From Desulfovibrio sp. (GTDB lineage Bacteria > Desulfobacterota > Desulfovibrionia > Desulfovibrionales > Desulfovibrionaceae): DNA of 62,542 nucleotides. Location: contig JAITSV010000049.1 of NCBI GenBank assembly GCA_031287575.1, positions 1 through 62,542 of the forward strand, read 5' to 3'. Numbering within the stretch: position 1 is the stretch's first letter; each line of letters starts with the position of its first letter. The translations under genes were made by a program, and so were the position numbers. Positions 8,740 through 18,132 of the stretch are shown one piece after another. The notes below the pieces were generated by a model. That model saw only the letters and a program-made list of their open reading frames with translations, ran no database searches and was not told the origin of the DNA.

Positions 8740-11700
8740 CTATACCGAACCACCCGCGAAAACACCACCCCCGGCGGACGGAAACGGCGCCGCGCCCAAC
8801 ATGGCGGCAAGATCGCCCGCCGAAACCGGCGGCGCGTACAGAAAGCCCTGGGCGTACCGGCAGCCCAGGGAAGCCAGGATTTCCGCCTGGGTAGGCGTTT
8901 CCACCCCTTCGGCCACGATCTCCAGCCCCAGGTGCAGCCCCAGCGAGACGATGGAGCGCACGATGGCCTGCCCGTCGCGGTCGTGCTCCAGCCCCGCCAC
9001 GAAGCTGCGGTCGATCTTGATGGAATCCACCGGCAGCCGCTTCAGGTAACCCAGCGAGGAATACCCGGTGCCAAAGTCGTCCAGGCACAGCCGGATGCCC
9101 AGGTCGCGCAGCTGGGCCATGACCGTGATGGCTTGGCTGCCGTGACGCATGAGCACGCTTTCGGTCACCTCGAAGCGCAGCGCGCGCGGGTCGGTGCCGG
9201 TGCGTTCCAGCAGCATCTCCACGGCGTAGGGCAGGCCCGGCTGCATGAACTGGCGGCCGGAAATGTTCACGTGCACCACGCCCGGAGGCGGCAGACCGGC
9301 GTCGTTCCAGCGGCGCAGCTGCACGCACACCTCTTCCAGCGCGAAGGCCCCGATGGAGGTGATCAGCCCGGTGTCCTCGGCCACGGGCACGAACTCGGCG
9401 GGCGAAATGTCGCCCCCTTCGGTGCGCGTCCAGCGCAGCAGCGCCTCCACCCCGTGCAGCCCGCCGTCTTCCAGCGCCACCACGGGCTGGTAGTGCAGGC
9501 GCATCTCCTGCCGCTCCACGGCGCGGCGCAGATCGGTCTCTATGGTCAAAAGGCGCAGCGCCTCTTCGCGCATGCGCTTGTTGAAGACCTTGAAGCGCGA
9601 CTGGCCCTGCTCCTTCGCGCGGTACATGGCGGTGTCCGCGTCGCGCACCAGTTCTTCGGGCGTGCTGTATTGATCGGTGCGCAGCACGATGCCGATGCTG
9701 GCCGTGGTGAACACCTCGTGCGGACCGATGCGCACCGGTTCCGCCAGGTGCGCCCGGATGCGCCGGGCCACGCGCACCGCCGTGCCGCGCGTGGGGGTTT
9801 CCTCCAGCAGCACGCCGAATTCGTCACCGCCGAAGCGGGCCACGGTATCCACGTCGCGCACGCATTCGCGCAGCTTGGCGGCCACCACCTTCAACAGGGC
9901 GTCGCCCACGTCGTGGCCCAGGCTGTCGTTGATGACCTTGAACCGGTCAAGGTCCAGGTACAGCATGGCAAAGGTGTAGTTGCGGCGGCGGGCGGCGCGT
10001 TTCAGGGCCATTTGCAGCCGGTCGTGGAACAGCACGCGGTTGGGCAACCCGGTGAGCGGATCGTGGAAGGCCTGGTGTTCCAGCCGCTCGCGGCTTTCGT
10101 GGCCCATGGTGACGTCTTCGAGAAAGCCTTCGTAGTACATGGTGGCCCCGTCGGCCCCCGGCACCCGCCGGGCGTTGACCGACAGCCAGATGAGTTCGCC
10201 CCCCTTGCGCCGCCCCCGGAACTCGAAGGCGTTGACCTGGCCGTGCTCCTCCATGCGGGCCACGAACTCGTCGCGCCGGGCCGGGTCCACGTACACGCCC
10301 TGGCCGATGGATTCCACGCCCTCCAGCAGTTCCTGCACCCCTTCGTAGCCCAGGATGCGGGCCATGGCCGGGTTGACGCTCAGAAAGCGCCCTTCCGGCG
10401 TGCTCTGGAAAATGCCTTCCAGGGCATGCTCGAAAATACCCCGGAAGCGTGCCTCGGCCCGGCGCAGGGCCTGTTCCACGGTGCGGCGCTCGGCGTTTTC
10501 CAGCATCAGCTGGGCGTTGGCGCGGCTCAATTCGCGGGTGCGCTCGCGCACCTTGCGTTCCAGCATGCCGTGGGCCCGGTGCAGGGCGTCCTGGGCGCGA
10601 CGGCGCTCGGTCACGTCGCGCACCAGGCAGATGCCGTAGGTGGTGCCCAGCACCTGCCGCCGCACCAGCGAAAGCTCCACCCAGCAGGGGGTGCCGTCGC
10701 GCCGCACGGCGGCCACTTCGCCCGAGCGCAGGGCCGTGCCAGTACCCGAGGGGCATGACCCGCCCGGCGGCAGGCCCGGGGCTGGTCCGGTGGCGTACCC
10801 CGCTGACGGGCCGGGCAGCGTGCAGGACACGCCGGGCATGGGCTGACCGGGCACGTCGGCGCCGTCCAGGAAGGCCAGCAGCGCCGCGTTGTCCTGCACC
10901 ACGGCCTCGGGCAGGATGTCCTCTCCGTCTTCCGTCTCGAAGGCGAATTCGTGGATGCCCTCCCCCGGCGCCTGCATGGCGGGCGCCACGAAGCCGAACA
11001 CCTCGCGCACCGGCCTGCCGTCGGGGTCGGCATCCAGGCCGAACATCTCGCACAGGGCGGTGTTGCTGCGCAGCACCATGCCTCGCGGGTCGGTGACCAG
11101 CAGCCCGTCGGCCATGCCCGCCACGATGGTGGAAAGCTGTTCCAGCGCGCCGCCAAGTTCCGCCGTGGCCTGGCGCACCGAATCCTCCAGCCCCTCCACC
11201 AGCCCGGCCAGGTCGCGGGACATGGTGTGCATGGCACGGGAAAGGTCGCCGATCTCGTCGTCGGCCTTCATGGCGGGCAGGTCCGGCGGGGCGGAAAAAT
11301 CGTGCGCGGCCACCCGGCGGGCCTGGTCGGTCAGGCGCATGAGCGGCCGCGAGATGGAATGCAGCAGCACCCACGCCCCCACGGTGCACGCGACGAAGAA
11401 GGCCAGCCCCAGGCCCTGCTGGCGCAGGATGGCGCCGTCGATGTAGTCGCTGATGCGCCCCCGGTCCATGCCGATGTGCACGAAGCCGCCCACGCCGGAA
11501 AAGACCGGCATGGTCACGTGCATCACCTCGCGCCCGCCCCCATGCCCGTCGCCGTACCCGTTGGCGCCCGCCGGGCCGTCCAGGGTACGGGACAGGGACA
11601 ACCGGTCGCGCAGCACGGTGACCTCGTTCATGCGCGCGCCCGCCAGCGAGGCCACCAGTTCGCGCACCGGTTCCGGCACCACGGGCACGAAGGTGTGGGC

Positions 11701-11982
11701 CACGGTTTCGCCCCGGCCGTCCACCACAAGCACGTAGGACACCCCGTCGATGCCCAGGAACTGGTCGATGCGCGACTGCACGGTGGTCACGTCGCGCCCG
11801 ATCAGGCTTTCCAGGTCCGCCCCGGCGATGGCGCGGGCGATGGCCAGCGCCTTGCTTTCGTATTCGCGGGTCAGCAGGGTGTGCAGGGTCCAGCCGGAAT
11901 AGATGGACGTGACGGCGGCGTACACCCCGAACAGCACGATGAGCCCCCGCAGGGTGCGCCCGAACAGGCGCGAACGCCTCAT
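8740..11982 (-). CDS. Membrane PAS-GGDEF-EAL protein (c-di-GMP turnover)
   Basis: About 1080 residues. A membrane helix near the N-terminus, an extracytoplasmic sensor segment, a second helix with HAMP-like region, two PAS domains (LVTDPRGMVLRSNTALCEMFG and FRGIFEHALEGIFQSTPEG), then GGDEF (intact FGGDEF, residues 718-722) and EAL (residues 846-848, with DDFGTGYSS and VAEGVE). Both the diguanylate cyclase and the phosphodiesterase signatures are intact, so the direction of activity cannot be decided from motifs. The ATG overlaps the stop of the upstream binding protein gene (ATGA at 11979-11982), so that protein is its likely signal-input partner. Confidence 0.92.
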   Translation of the reverse strand: MRRSRLFGRTLRGLIVLFGVYAAVTSIYSGWTLHTLLTREYESKALAIARAIAGADLESLIGRDVTTVQSRIDQFLGIDGVSYVLVVDGRGETVAHTFVPVVPEPVRELVASLAGARMNEVTVLRDRLSLSRTLDGPAGANGYGDGHGGGREVMHVTMPVFSGVGGFVHIGMDRGRISDYIDGAILRQQGLGLAFFVACTVGAWVLLHSISRPLMRLTDQARRVAAHDFSAPPDLPAMKADDEIGDLSRAMHTMSRDLAGLVEGLEDSVRQATAELGGALEQLSTIVAGMADGLLVTDPRGMVLRSNTALCEMFGLDADPDGRPVREVFGFVAPAMQAPGEGIHEFAFETEDGEDILPEAVVQDNAALLAFLDGADVPGQPMPGVSCTLPGPSAGYATGPAPGLPPGGSCPSGTGTALRSGEVAAVRRDGTPCWVELSLVRRQVLGTTYGICLVRDVTERRRAQDALHRAHGMLERKVRERTRELSRANAQLMLENAERRTVEQALRRAEARFRGIFEHALEGIFQSTPEGRFLSVNPAMARILGYEGVQELLEGVESIGQGVYVDPARRDEFVARMEEHGQVNAFEFRGRRKGGELIWLSVNARRVPGADGATMYYEGFLEDVTMGHESRERLEHQAFHDPLTGLPNRVLFHDRLQMALKRAARRRNYTFAMLYLDLDRFKVINDSLGHDVGDALLKVVAAKLRECVRDVDTVARFGGDEFGVLLEETPTRGTAVRVARRIRAHLAEPVRIGPHEVFTTASIGIVLRTDQYSTPEELVRDADTAMYRAKEQGQSRFKVFNKRMREEALRLLTIETDLRRAVERQEMRLHYQPVVALEDGGLHGVEALLRWTRTEGGDISPAEFVPVAEDTGLITSIGAFALEEVCVQLRRWNDAGLPPPGVVHVNISGRQFMQPGLPYAVEMLLERTGTDPRALRFEVTESVLMRHGSQAITVMAQLRDLGIRLCLDDFGTGYSSLGYLKRLPVDSIKIDRSFVAGLEHDRDGQAIVRSIVSLGLHLGLEIVAEGVETPTQAEILASLGCRYAQGFLYAPPVSAGDLAAMLGAAPFPSAGGGVFAGGSV

Positions 11983-13697
11983 CGCCGCCACTCCGAAAAG
12001 TCGCGCAGGTCCACCGGCACGCCGTTGCGCACGGTGGTGAAGCGCACCAGCCCCAGCCCCTGTTCGGTGGGGGTGTAGCGGTACGGCTGGCCGACACCAA
12101 GATCGTGGCCATCGAGCCCGGCCAGCGCCGCGCGCAGCCCTGCGGGCGACGGATGCGGCCCCATGCGTTCCAGCGCCCGCACCAGCAGGCGGGCCGCCAG
12201 ATACCCCTCGAAGCCCACTTCGCCGGGGTTCAGCACCGGCCCCGCCTGCTCTCCGCCAGAAACCGGCGGCGGGACCGCATCGTCGCCGGGAACGGCCACC
12301 ACCTCGGGGGTCTCCGCCATCTCCGCGAAATCGCGGCGGTAGTCCACGGCGGCGGGCAGGTTGCCGGTCCACGGGGGCACCACTTCCGCCAACACGAGAT
12401 CGTGCGTGTAGTCGCGCTGCACGGTGCGCCCCATGGCGGACAGCAGTTCCATCAGGTGGCTGCTGTCCACGAACGACGGCATGGCCACGGGGATGGCGGG
12501 CTGCCCCTTGCCGAGGGCCTGGCGGGCAGGCTGGCCTGCCCGTTGGTCCGCCTGCCGATTCGCGTCCCGTGCGGCCAGAAGGTCGCGCAGGTCGCGGATG
12601 AAGGCCGCGCACGCGGCGTCCGTACCCACGCAGACCACGGCGTCGGGCAGGCCTTGCAGGATCAGCCCGGCCTGTTCGGTGAAGTCGGCGTCGCTGCCCG
12701 CCCCGCGCGGATAGGAGGCCTCCGCCGCCAGGGACAGCCGACGGCGGGCCAGCGCATCGCGCAGATCGGCCCAGCCTTCGCGGCCATAGGCGTCGGCCTG
12801 GTAGAACACGGCGATGCGGGTGCACCCCGCGCCGTACAGGCGGTCCACCAGTGCGGAAAATTCGGTGTCGTACGAGGCGCGCAGGCGAAACACCAGCCCC
12901 TCGTGGCGCGGCAGGGACAAGGGGCGCGCCCCGGTGAAGGGAAACAGCAGCGGCACCGTGCGTTCGGGGTGGCCGCCCAGCAGGGGCAGCACCCGCGTGA
13001 CCGTGGGTGTGCCCACCAGTCCGAACAGCGCGAAGACCCGCTCTTCCTCGATGAGCCGGATGACGTTCCACACGGTGCGCTCCGGGTCGTAGCCATCGTC
13101 CATGGCCACGATTTCCACCCGCCTGCCGTGTACCCCGCCAGCCGCGTTGATCCGCGCCAGGCAACTGGCCGCGCCGCGATGGAATTCGCGTCCCAGCGAT
13201 GCGCCGGAACCGCTGAAGGGGGCGGACATGCCAAGGCGCACCGGTTCGCCGGGGGCCAGTTCGTCCTCTGTCGGCTTGCCCTCTGCAACCCCGGCCTGAT
13301 CGGAACGGGAGGACGGAACCGACGCCCCCACGGGGGCGGAAGGGGCCGCACCGGTGGCGACCATCCCTGCGGTGCGGGAATTCTGGGCCCACGGAAGCCC
13401 GGTGGGAAATCCCGATGGACGGATGTCGGCGGCGTTGGCGACTGCCGTGGCATGCGCGGGTTCAGGGGAACGTGCGGGGCTGGCGGAGTTGACGGAATGC
13501 GTGAACGGACCGCCTGTCGGGCTGCCGGTCGGATTGCCTGTCGGGCCGGGGGCGACGGCACCACGCGCCGTTTCCTGCTCCGCTCCCTGCGCTGCCCGGA
13601 CGTCCTGCTCCGGCCACGCGGCCAACAGCAGAAGAACCGTGCAGACCACGGCCACACAGAACTGCTGATAGGTCAACCCGGCTTGCGCCTTGCACAT
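11979..13697 (-). CDS. Periplasmic ligand-binding protein (Leu/Ile/Val-binding, type 1 fold)
   Basis: About 572 residues. A signal peptide (FCVAVVCTVLLLLAAWP) is followed by a Pro/Gly/Thr-rich linker of about 120 residues, then a Peripla_BP_6-type domain. That domain opens with PVRLGMSAPFSGSGASLGRE and has the usual AAGGVHGRRVEIVAMDDGYDP block. No ABC permease or ATPase is nearby. The gene is coupled by an ATGA overlap to the PAS-GGDEF-EAL gene, so it more likely serves as a receptor feeding ligand information to c-di-GMP signalling than as a transporter component. It lacks an obvious lipobox. The ligand, perhaps an amino acid or amide, is not determinable. Confidence 0.85.
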   Translation of the reverse strand: MCKAQAGLTYQQFCVAVVCTVLLLLAAWPEQDVRAAQGAEQETARGAVAPGPTGNPTGSPTGGPFTHSVNSASPARSPEPAHATAVANAADIRPSGFPTGLPWAQNSRTAGMVATGAAPSAPVGASVPSSRSDQAGVAEGKPTEDELAPGEPVRLGMSAPFSGSGASLGREFHRGAASCLARINAAGGVHGRRVEIVAMDDGYDPERTVWNVIRLIEEERVFALFGLVGTPTVTRVLPLLGGHPERTVPLLFPFTGARPLSLPRHEGLVFRLRASYDTEFSALVDRLYGAGCTRIAVFYQADAYGREGWADLRDALARRRLSLAAEASYPRGAGSDADFTEQAGLILQGLPDAVVCVGTDAACAAFIRDLRDLLAARDANRQADQRAGQPARQALGKGQPAIPVAMPSFVDSSHLMELLSAMGRTVQRDYTHDLVLAEVVPPWTGNLPAAVDYRRDFAEMAETPEVVAVPGDDAVPPPVSGGEQAGPVLNPGEVGFEGYLAARLLVRALERMGPHPSPAGLRAALAGLDGHDLGVGQPYRYTPTEQGLGLVRFTTVRNGVPVDLRDFSEWRR

Positions 13698-13846
13698 GGT
13701 CCCCGGTCCCGTATGCGGCTGGTACCCCCGGATGTGGCGGCGGGCTTTACCCCGACTGCGGACTCACGTAGGATTCCGAAGGTTACGTTTCGGTTTACTG
13801 GACACAACGCCCCGTGGCAACAGAAAAACCTTTTCGGAGTACTGCC

Positions 13847-14815
13847 ATGCGTATCGTCGTACTGGACGGCTACACCCTGAACCCCGGCGACAACCCGTGG
13901 GATGCCGTTGCCGCGCTTGGCGAACTGACCGTGCACGACCGCACCCCCCGCGAGGCAATCCGGGAACGTGCCGCGGGCGCGCACATGGTGCTGACCAACA
14001 AGACCCCGCTGGATGCCGACACCATCGCTGCACTGCCCGACCTTGCCTACATCGGGGTGCTGGCCACCGGGTACGACGTGGTGGACATTCGCGCCGCCGC
14101 CGCGCGCTCCATTCCGGTGTGCAACGTGCCCGGCTACGGCACCGACGCCGTGGCCCAGCACGTGTTCGCCTTTTTGCTCGAACTGTGCCGCCGCATCGCC
14201 CGGCACGACGCCAGCGTGAAGGTGGGCAACTGGAGCGCCAACAAGGACTGGTGCTTCTGGGAAACCACCCAGATCGAACTGACCGGCAAGACCATGGGCA
14301 TCGTGGGATTCGGCAACATGGGCAAGCGCGTGGGGCAGATCGCCAACGCCTTCGGCATGAAGGTGCTGGCCTATTCGCCCAACACCCGCACCATGCCGGG
14401 GTACGAGCCGTTCGCCTACGTTTCGCTGGACGAACTCTTCGCACGGTCCGACGTGGTCACCCTGCACTGCCCGCTCACCGACGCCACGCGCGGCATGGTC
14501 AACCGGGTGCGGCTGGCTTCCATGAAGAAGGGGGCCATCCTCATCAACACCGCGCGCGGCCCCCTGCTGGACGAGGCCGCCGTGGCCGCCGCCCTCAACG
14601 ACAATCACCTGGGCGGCCTTGGCGTGGACGTGGTGGCGGTGGAACCCATCCGGCCGGACAACCCGCTGCTGACGGCCAAGAACTGCCTGATCACCCCTCA
14701 CCTGGCCTGGGCCACCCTGACCGCGCGCCAGACCCTGATGCGCGTCACGGCGGACAACATCCGCGCCTTCCTGGCCGGCATGCCCGCCAACGTGGTGAAC
14801 GCGCCCAAGGCGTAG
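13847..14815 (+). CDS. D-2-hydroxyacid dehydrogenase (glycerate/hydroxypyruvate type)
   Basis: About 322 residues. The NAD-binding Rossmann motif is GFGNMGKRVG. The catalytic triad of this family is visible as Arg in INTARGP, Glu in VVAVEP and His in TPHLAWAT. Such enzymes reduce 2-keto acids such as hydroxypyruvate or glyoxylate to D-hydroxy acids with NADH. The start MRIVVLDG at 13847 has CGGAG seven bases upstream; an in-frame ATG eleven codons earlier lacks such a site. It begins divergently from the binding-protein gene and is 30 bases from the EIIC-EAL gene, so these two probably form an operon. The exact substrate is uncertain. Confidence 0.9.
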   Translation: MRIVVLDGYTLNPGDNPWDAVAALGELTVHDRTPREAIRERAAGAHMVLTNKTPLDADTIAALPDLAYIGVLATGYDVVDIRAAAARSIPVCNVPGYGTDAVAQHVFAFLLELCRRIARHDASVKVGNWSANKDWCFWETTQIELTGKTMGIVGFGNMGKRVGQIANAFGMKVLAYSPNTRTMPGYEPFAYVSLDELFARSDVVTLHCPLTDATRGMVNRVRLASMKKGAILINTARGPLLDEAAVAAALNDNHLGGLGVDVVAVEPIRPDNPLLTAKNCLITPHLAWATLTARQTLMRVTADNIRAFLAGMPANVVNAPKA

Positions 14816-14845
14816 CGCGGGCCGCCGCATCACTCAGGAGACAGC

Positions 14846-17116
14846 ATGAAGGCGGGCACCGCCGAAGAAACCGCTCCAGCGCCCACGGGCGGGGAGCGAA
14901 TCACGGGGGACGTGGCCGACGACGACGCGGCCAACCACGTCGCGCCGTGGTGGCGGCTGCTGGCGGCGGCCTTTGCCGACGTGACCGAACGCATGGCCGA
15001 CCTGCCCGTGGTCATCGCGGTGCAGCGCGCCCTGGCCCTGGTGCTGCCGCTGGTCACCGTGGGTGCCTTCGCGCTGATGGTGCGCCACACTCCCTTCTCC
15101 CAACTGCGCGGGGCGCTGGACACGCTGTTCGGCCCGGCGTGGATCACCATGGGCGACGCCCTGATCTCCGGCACCTTCGGCATCGCCTCGCTGGCCGTGC
15201 TGTGCGCCTTCAGCGGCACCATGGCCATGGTGTACAACCAGCGGCGCGGGACGCAGTTCGTCAGCCCGGTCATGTCCGCCATCGTCGTGCTGGCCTGCTT
15301 CTTCGTGGTCACCAACCCGGCCAGCGACATGCCCTGGCGCGACATGTTCTCCATGGACCGGGGCCTGTTGCTGGCGTTCATCGTTTCCGTGGGCGGGTCG
15401 TGGCTGTTCCTGCGCCTGTCGGACGTGAAGCGCCTGCAACTGCCGCTGGAGGCCGTGGGTCACGACCCGGTGGTGCGCGACATCCTTACCGTCATGCCCG
15501 CGGGCATGCTGACCATCGCCATCTTCGGGCTGCTGCGCGTGGTGCTGGTGGACAGCGGCATCCCCGACCTGCACGGGGCCCTGCGTGCCGCCATGACCCG
15601 CCCCTTCATCGAGGGGGGCAACACCCTGGGCCTCGGCCTGCTGTACACGGGTCTGTCACAGGTGCTGTGGTTTTTCGGGGCGCACGGCCCCAACCTGCTG
15701 TTTCCCATCGAGGACGCCATCTTCGCCCCCGCCGGGGTGGCCAATGCCGCGGCGCTGGCGGCGGGCCAGGCGCCGCCGTTCGTGCTGACCAAGACCTTCT
15801 TCGACGTGTTCACGCGCATGGGCGGGTCGGGGAGCACGCTGTGCCTCATCGCCGCCATCCTGTACGCCAGCCGCGACAGCGGCACCCGCAGGCTGGCCAT
15901 GGTGGCCCTGCTGCCCGCGCTGTGCAACGTCAACGAACCGCTGCTGTTCGGCCTGCCCATGGTCATGAACCCGGTGTACCTGATCCCCTTCCTGCTGGTG
16001 CCGCTGGCGCAGACCGCCGCCGCCCATGCGGCCACCCTGCTGCACCTGGTGCCGTACACCCTGCCCGACGTGGTCTGGACCACCCCGCCCCTGCTCAACG
16101 GCTACGCCGCCACGGGTTCCGTGGCGGCGTCACTGATGCAGGCCTTCAACCTGGGCCTCGGCATGGCCCTGTACCTGCCCTTCGTGCGGGCAGCCGACGC
16201 CCTGCGCGAACGGCACGGCAGGCACATCCTGGCCGAGTTGCTGCGCACCGCCAGCAGCAGCGAGGTGGGACCGGGCGGGCGCAAGTGCATCGACCGTCCC
16301 GGCGAGCAGGGGCGTATCGCCTCTTCCCTGGCCAACGATCTTGCCGCCGCCATGGCCCGCGACGGCGAAGTGTTCCTGGAATACCAGCCCCAGATCGGGG
16401 TGGATGGCCGACCGCACGGGGCCGAGGCGCTGCTGCGCTGGCACCACCCGGCCTACGGGCGCATCGCGCCGCCCATCACCGTGGCCCTGGCGGAAGACAC
16501 CGGCATCATCGACCGGCTGGGCATGTTCGTGCTGCACCGCGCCTGCGCCCGGCGCGTGGCATGGACGGGGCTGGTGCCCGACGGCTTCGTCATGTCGGTC
16601 AACGTGGCCCCGCGCCAGTTGCTGAACCCGCGCTTCGACCGCGACGTGCTGGCCGCGCTGGCGCGCACCGGCCTTGCGCCGCACCTGCTGGAACTGGAGC
16701 TGACCGAATCCACCGTGCTGCTGCCCGACACGCGCACCATCAAGGCCCTGCGCCGCCTGCGCACCGCCGGGGTGCGCGTGGCCATCGACGACTTCGGCAT
16801 GGGGCATGCCTCGCTGCGCTACCTGCGCGATTTTCCCGTGGACACCGTGAAGATAGACCGTTCGCTGACCGAGGCCAGCCACGGAGACATCAACGAACAC
16901 ATCGTGCGCAGCATCGTGGACCTGGCCCGTACCCTCGACATCACCACCGTGGTGGAAGGAGTGGAACGGCGGGAACAGTTCGAACGCTTCGTCGAACTGG
17001 GGTGCCAGGTCTTTCAGGGCTACCTGTTCAGCCGTCCGGTAAGCGCCGTCCAATGCCTGGAGGTGGTGGCCGGATGGAACAACGGCGCAGGCCGCACTCT
17101 ATTCACCGCTCCGTAG
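14846..17116 (+). CDS. PTS EIIC (lactose/cellobiose type)-EAL fusion, putative sugar-sensing c-di-GMP phosphodiesterase
   Basis: About 756 residues. Residues 45-450 form a multi-helix membrane domain with the EIIC family signature NEPLLFGLPMVMNP. Residues 500-750 form an EAL domain with E527-A528-L529 (GAEALLRW), TEST, DDFG and VVEGVE intact, so phosphodiesterase activity is predicted. No EIIA, EIIB or GGDEF domain is attached and no PTS phosphocarrier genes are adjacent. The EIIC part may therefore work as a sugar receptor that gates c-di-GMP breakdown rather than as a phosphotransferase. Start supported by CAGGAGAC just upstream. It follows the hydroxyacid dehydrogenase by 30 bases. Confidence 0.9.
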   Translation: MKAGTAEETAPAPTGGERITGDVADDDAANHVAPWWRLLAAAFADVTERMADLPVVIAVQRALALVLPLVTVGAFALMVRHTPFSQLRGALDTLFGPAWITMGDALISGTFGIASLAVLCAFSGTMAMVYNQRRGTQFVSPVMSAIVVLACFFVVTNPASDMPWRDMFSMDRGLLLAFIVSVGGSWLFLRLSDVKRLQLPLEAVGHDPVVRDILTVMPAGMLTIAIFGLLRVVLVDSGIPDLHGALRAAMTRPFIEGGNTLGLGLLYTGLSQVLWFFGAHGPNLLFPIEDAIFAPAGVANAAALAAGQAPPFVLTKTFFDVFTRMGGSGSTLCLIAAILYASRDSGTRRLAMVALLPALCNVNEPLLFGLPMVMNPVYLIPFLLVPLAQTAAAHAATLLHLVPYTLPDVVWTTPPLLNGYAATGSVAASLMQAFNLGLGMALYLPFVRAADALRERHGRHILAELLRTASSSEVGPGGRKCIDRPGEQGRIASSLANDLAAAMARDGEVFLEYQPQIGVDGRPHGAEALLRWHHPAYGRIAPPITVALAEDTGIIDRLGMFVLHRACARRVAWTGLVPDGFVMSVNVAPRQLLNPRFDRDVLAALARTGLAPHLLELELTESTVLLPDTRTIKALRRLRTAGVRVAIDDFGMGHASLRYLRDFPVDTVKIDRSLTEASHGDINEHIVRSIVDLARTLDITTVVEGVERREQFERFVELGCQVFQGYLFSRPVSAVQCLEVVAGWNNGAGRTLFTAP

Positions 17117-17165
17117 GCGGCGGCATACGCGCCGACACTACCTGCTCCCCCCCGTCAACGCTTCC

Positions 17166-17195
17166 GGCAGGCATGCGCCCGTGCGCATGCCTGCC
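17166..17195 (+). terminator. Stem-loop after the EIIC-EAL gene
   Basis: Arms GGCAGGCATGCGC (17166-17178) and its exact complement (17183-17195) enclose four bases. The following sequence is only weakly T-rich, so this is a probable rather than certain terminator. Confidence 0.6.
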
Positions 17196-17503
17196 ATTCC
17201 TTCGTCTGCCGCATGGCCCGGCTGGCTCACCGGGGCCATGCCCCTCGGGCCAGCAAGACGCCCCAAAGAGAATTAGGCAACGTTTCGCCAGAAAAATGCA
17301 AAGACATGCAGTCACGAATAGGCGAGAAAGGATGGCAGAATCAGGTGCCGTCTCCCCCCGCCATGGCCGGGAGAACCTGCAGGCACGGGCGGCGGACATT
17401 CCGGCCACCGCCTGATGGCGGCCCGCGGGCCTTGCGCCAGCCCCACCGGCGCACCGCGGCCCTACAACTGTCCGGCTCCGCCGGGACACCATACGGAGTT
17501 GCG
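17196..17503 (+). other. Gene-free leader of the aldehyde oxidoreductase operon
   Basis: No convincing gene is present in these 308 bases. The segment 17270-17345 is locally richer in A, as expected for a promoter region, but no clear -35/-10 pair could be fixed. GGAG at 17495-17498 is the ribosome site of the next gene. Confidence 0.4.
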
Positions 17504-18130
17504 ATGTGCGATCATGATGCGGCCATGTCGCGCCCGGCGGGCATGACCAGGCGGCAGTTCATCAGAAGCGTCATAGCCACCGGCGTGGTTTCCTTTTCCG
17601 TGCCGCTGCTTCCCGCGCGCGGCGGCGCGGCGGCGCGAACCGCTCCGGGCACGGTGGAACGGCTGGTCACGCTGACCGTCAACGGAATGCGGCGCCGCGT
17701 GGACGTGCTGCCCAACGAAACCCTGGCCCAGACCCTGCGCGGCAAGCTGGGACTGACCGGGGTCAAGGTCGGCTGCGACAGGGCCGAATGCGGGGCCTGC
17801 ACCGTGCTGGTGGACGATGTGCCGGTCTATTCCTGCTCCACCCTCACCCACAGCGTCCTGGGCAAGGCCATTCTCACGGTGGAGGGCCTCGCCAGCCCCG
17901 GCGGTGAGTTGCATCCGCTCCAGCAGGGCGTCCTGGACGAACAGGGCTTTCAGTGCGGCTACTGCGCGCCGGGCTTTCTCATGACCGCCCTCGGCTACCT
18001 GAAGACCAACCCCGACCCCACCCGGCAACAGCTGGCCCACGGCGTTTCAGGCAACCTCTGCCGCTGCCAGGATTACGACAAGATCCTCACCGGCCTCCTG
18101 CGCGGGGCCGAATACATGCGAAGGGGGTAG
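17504..18130 (+). CDS. Tat-exported [2Fe-2S] subunit of a molybdenum aldehyde oxidoreductase (PaoA-like)
   Basis: About 208 residues. A twin-arginine signal (TRRQFIRSVIATGVVSFSVP) sends the folded complex to the periplasm. A plant-type ferredoxin domain follows with CDRAECGACTVL and a fourth Cys at PVYSC. The second, helical [2Fe-2S] domain has CGYCAPGF and NLCRCQ. This is the electron-transfer subunit of xanthine-oxidase-family enzymes and resembles PaoA/YagT. The start is fixed by GGAG five bases before ATG at 17504. First gene of a five-gene plus-strand operon; the next gene starts after two bases. Confidence 0.92.
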   Translation: MCDHDAAMSRPAGMTRRQFIRSVIATGVVSFSVPLLPARGGAAARTAPGTVERLVTLTVNGMRRRVDVLPNETLAQTLRGKLGLTGVKVGCDRAECGACTVLVDDVPVYSCSTLTHSVLGKAILTVEGLASPGGELHPLQQGVLDEQGFQCGYCAPGFLMTALGYLKTNPDPTRQQLAHGVSGNLCRCQDYDKILTGLLRGAEYMRRG

Positions 18131-18132
18131 CC

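Noticed and set aside
17332-17350. TGGCAG...TGCC resembling a sigma-54 promoter before the aldehyde oxidoreductase operon
   Set aside because: The distance between GG and GC is eleven instead of ten bases, and no enhancer sites are nearby.
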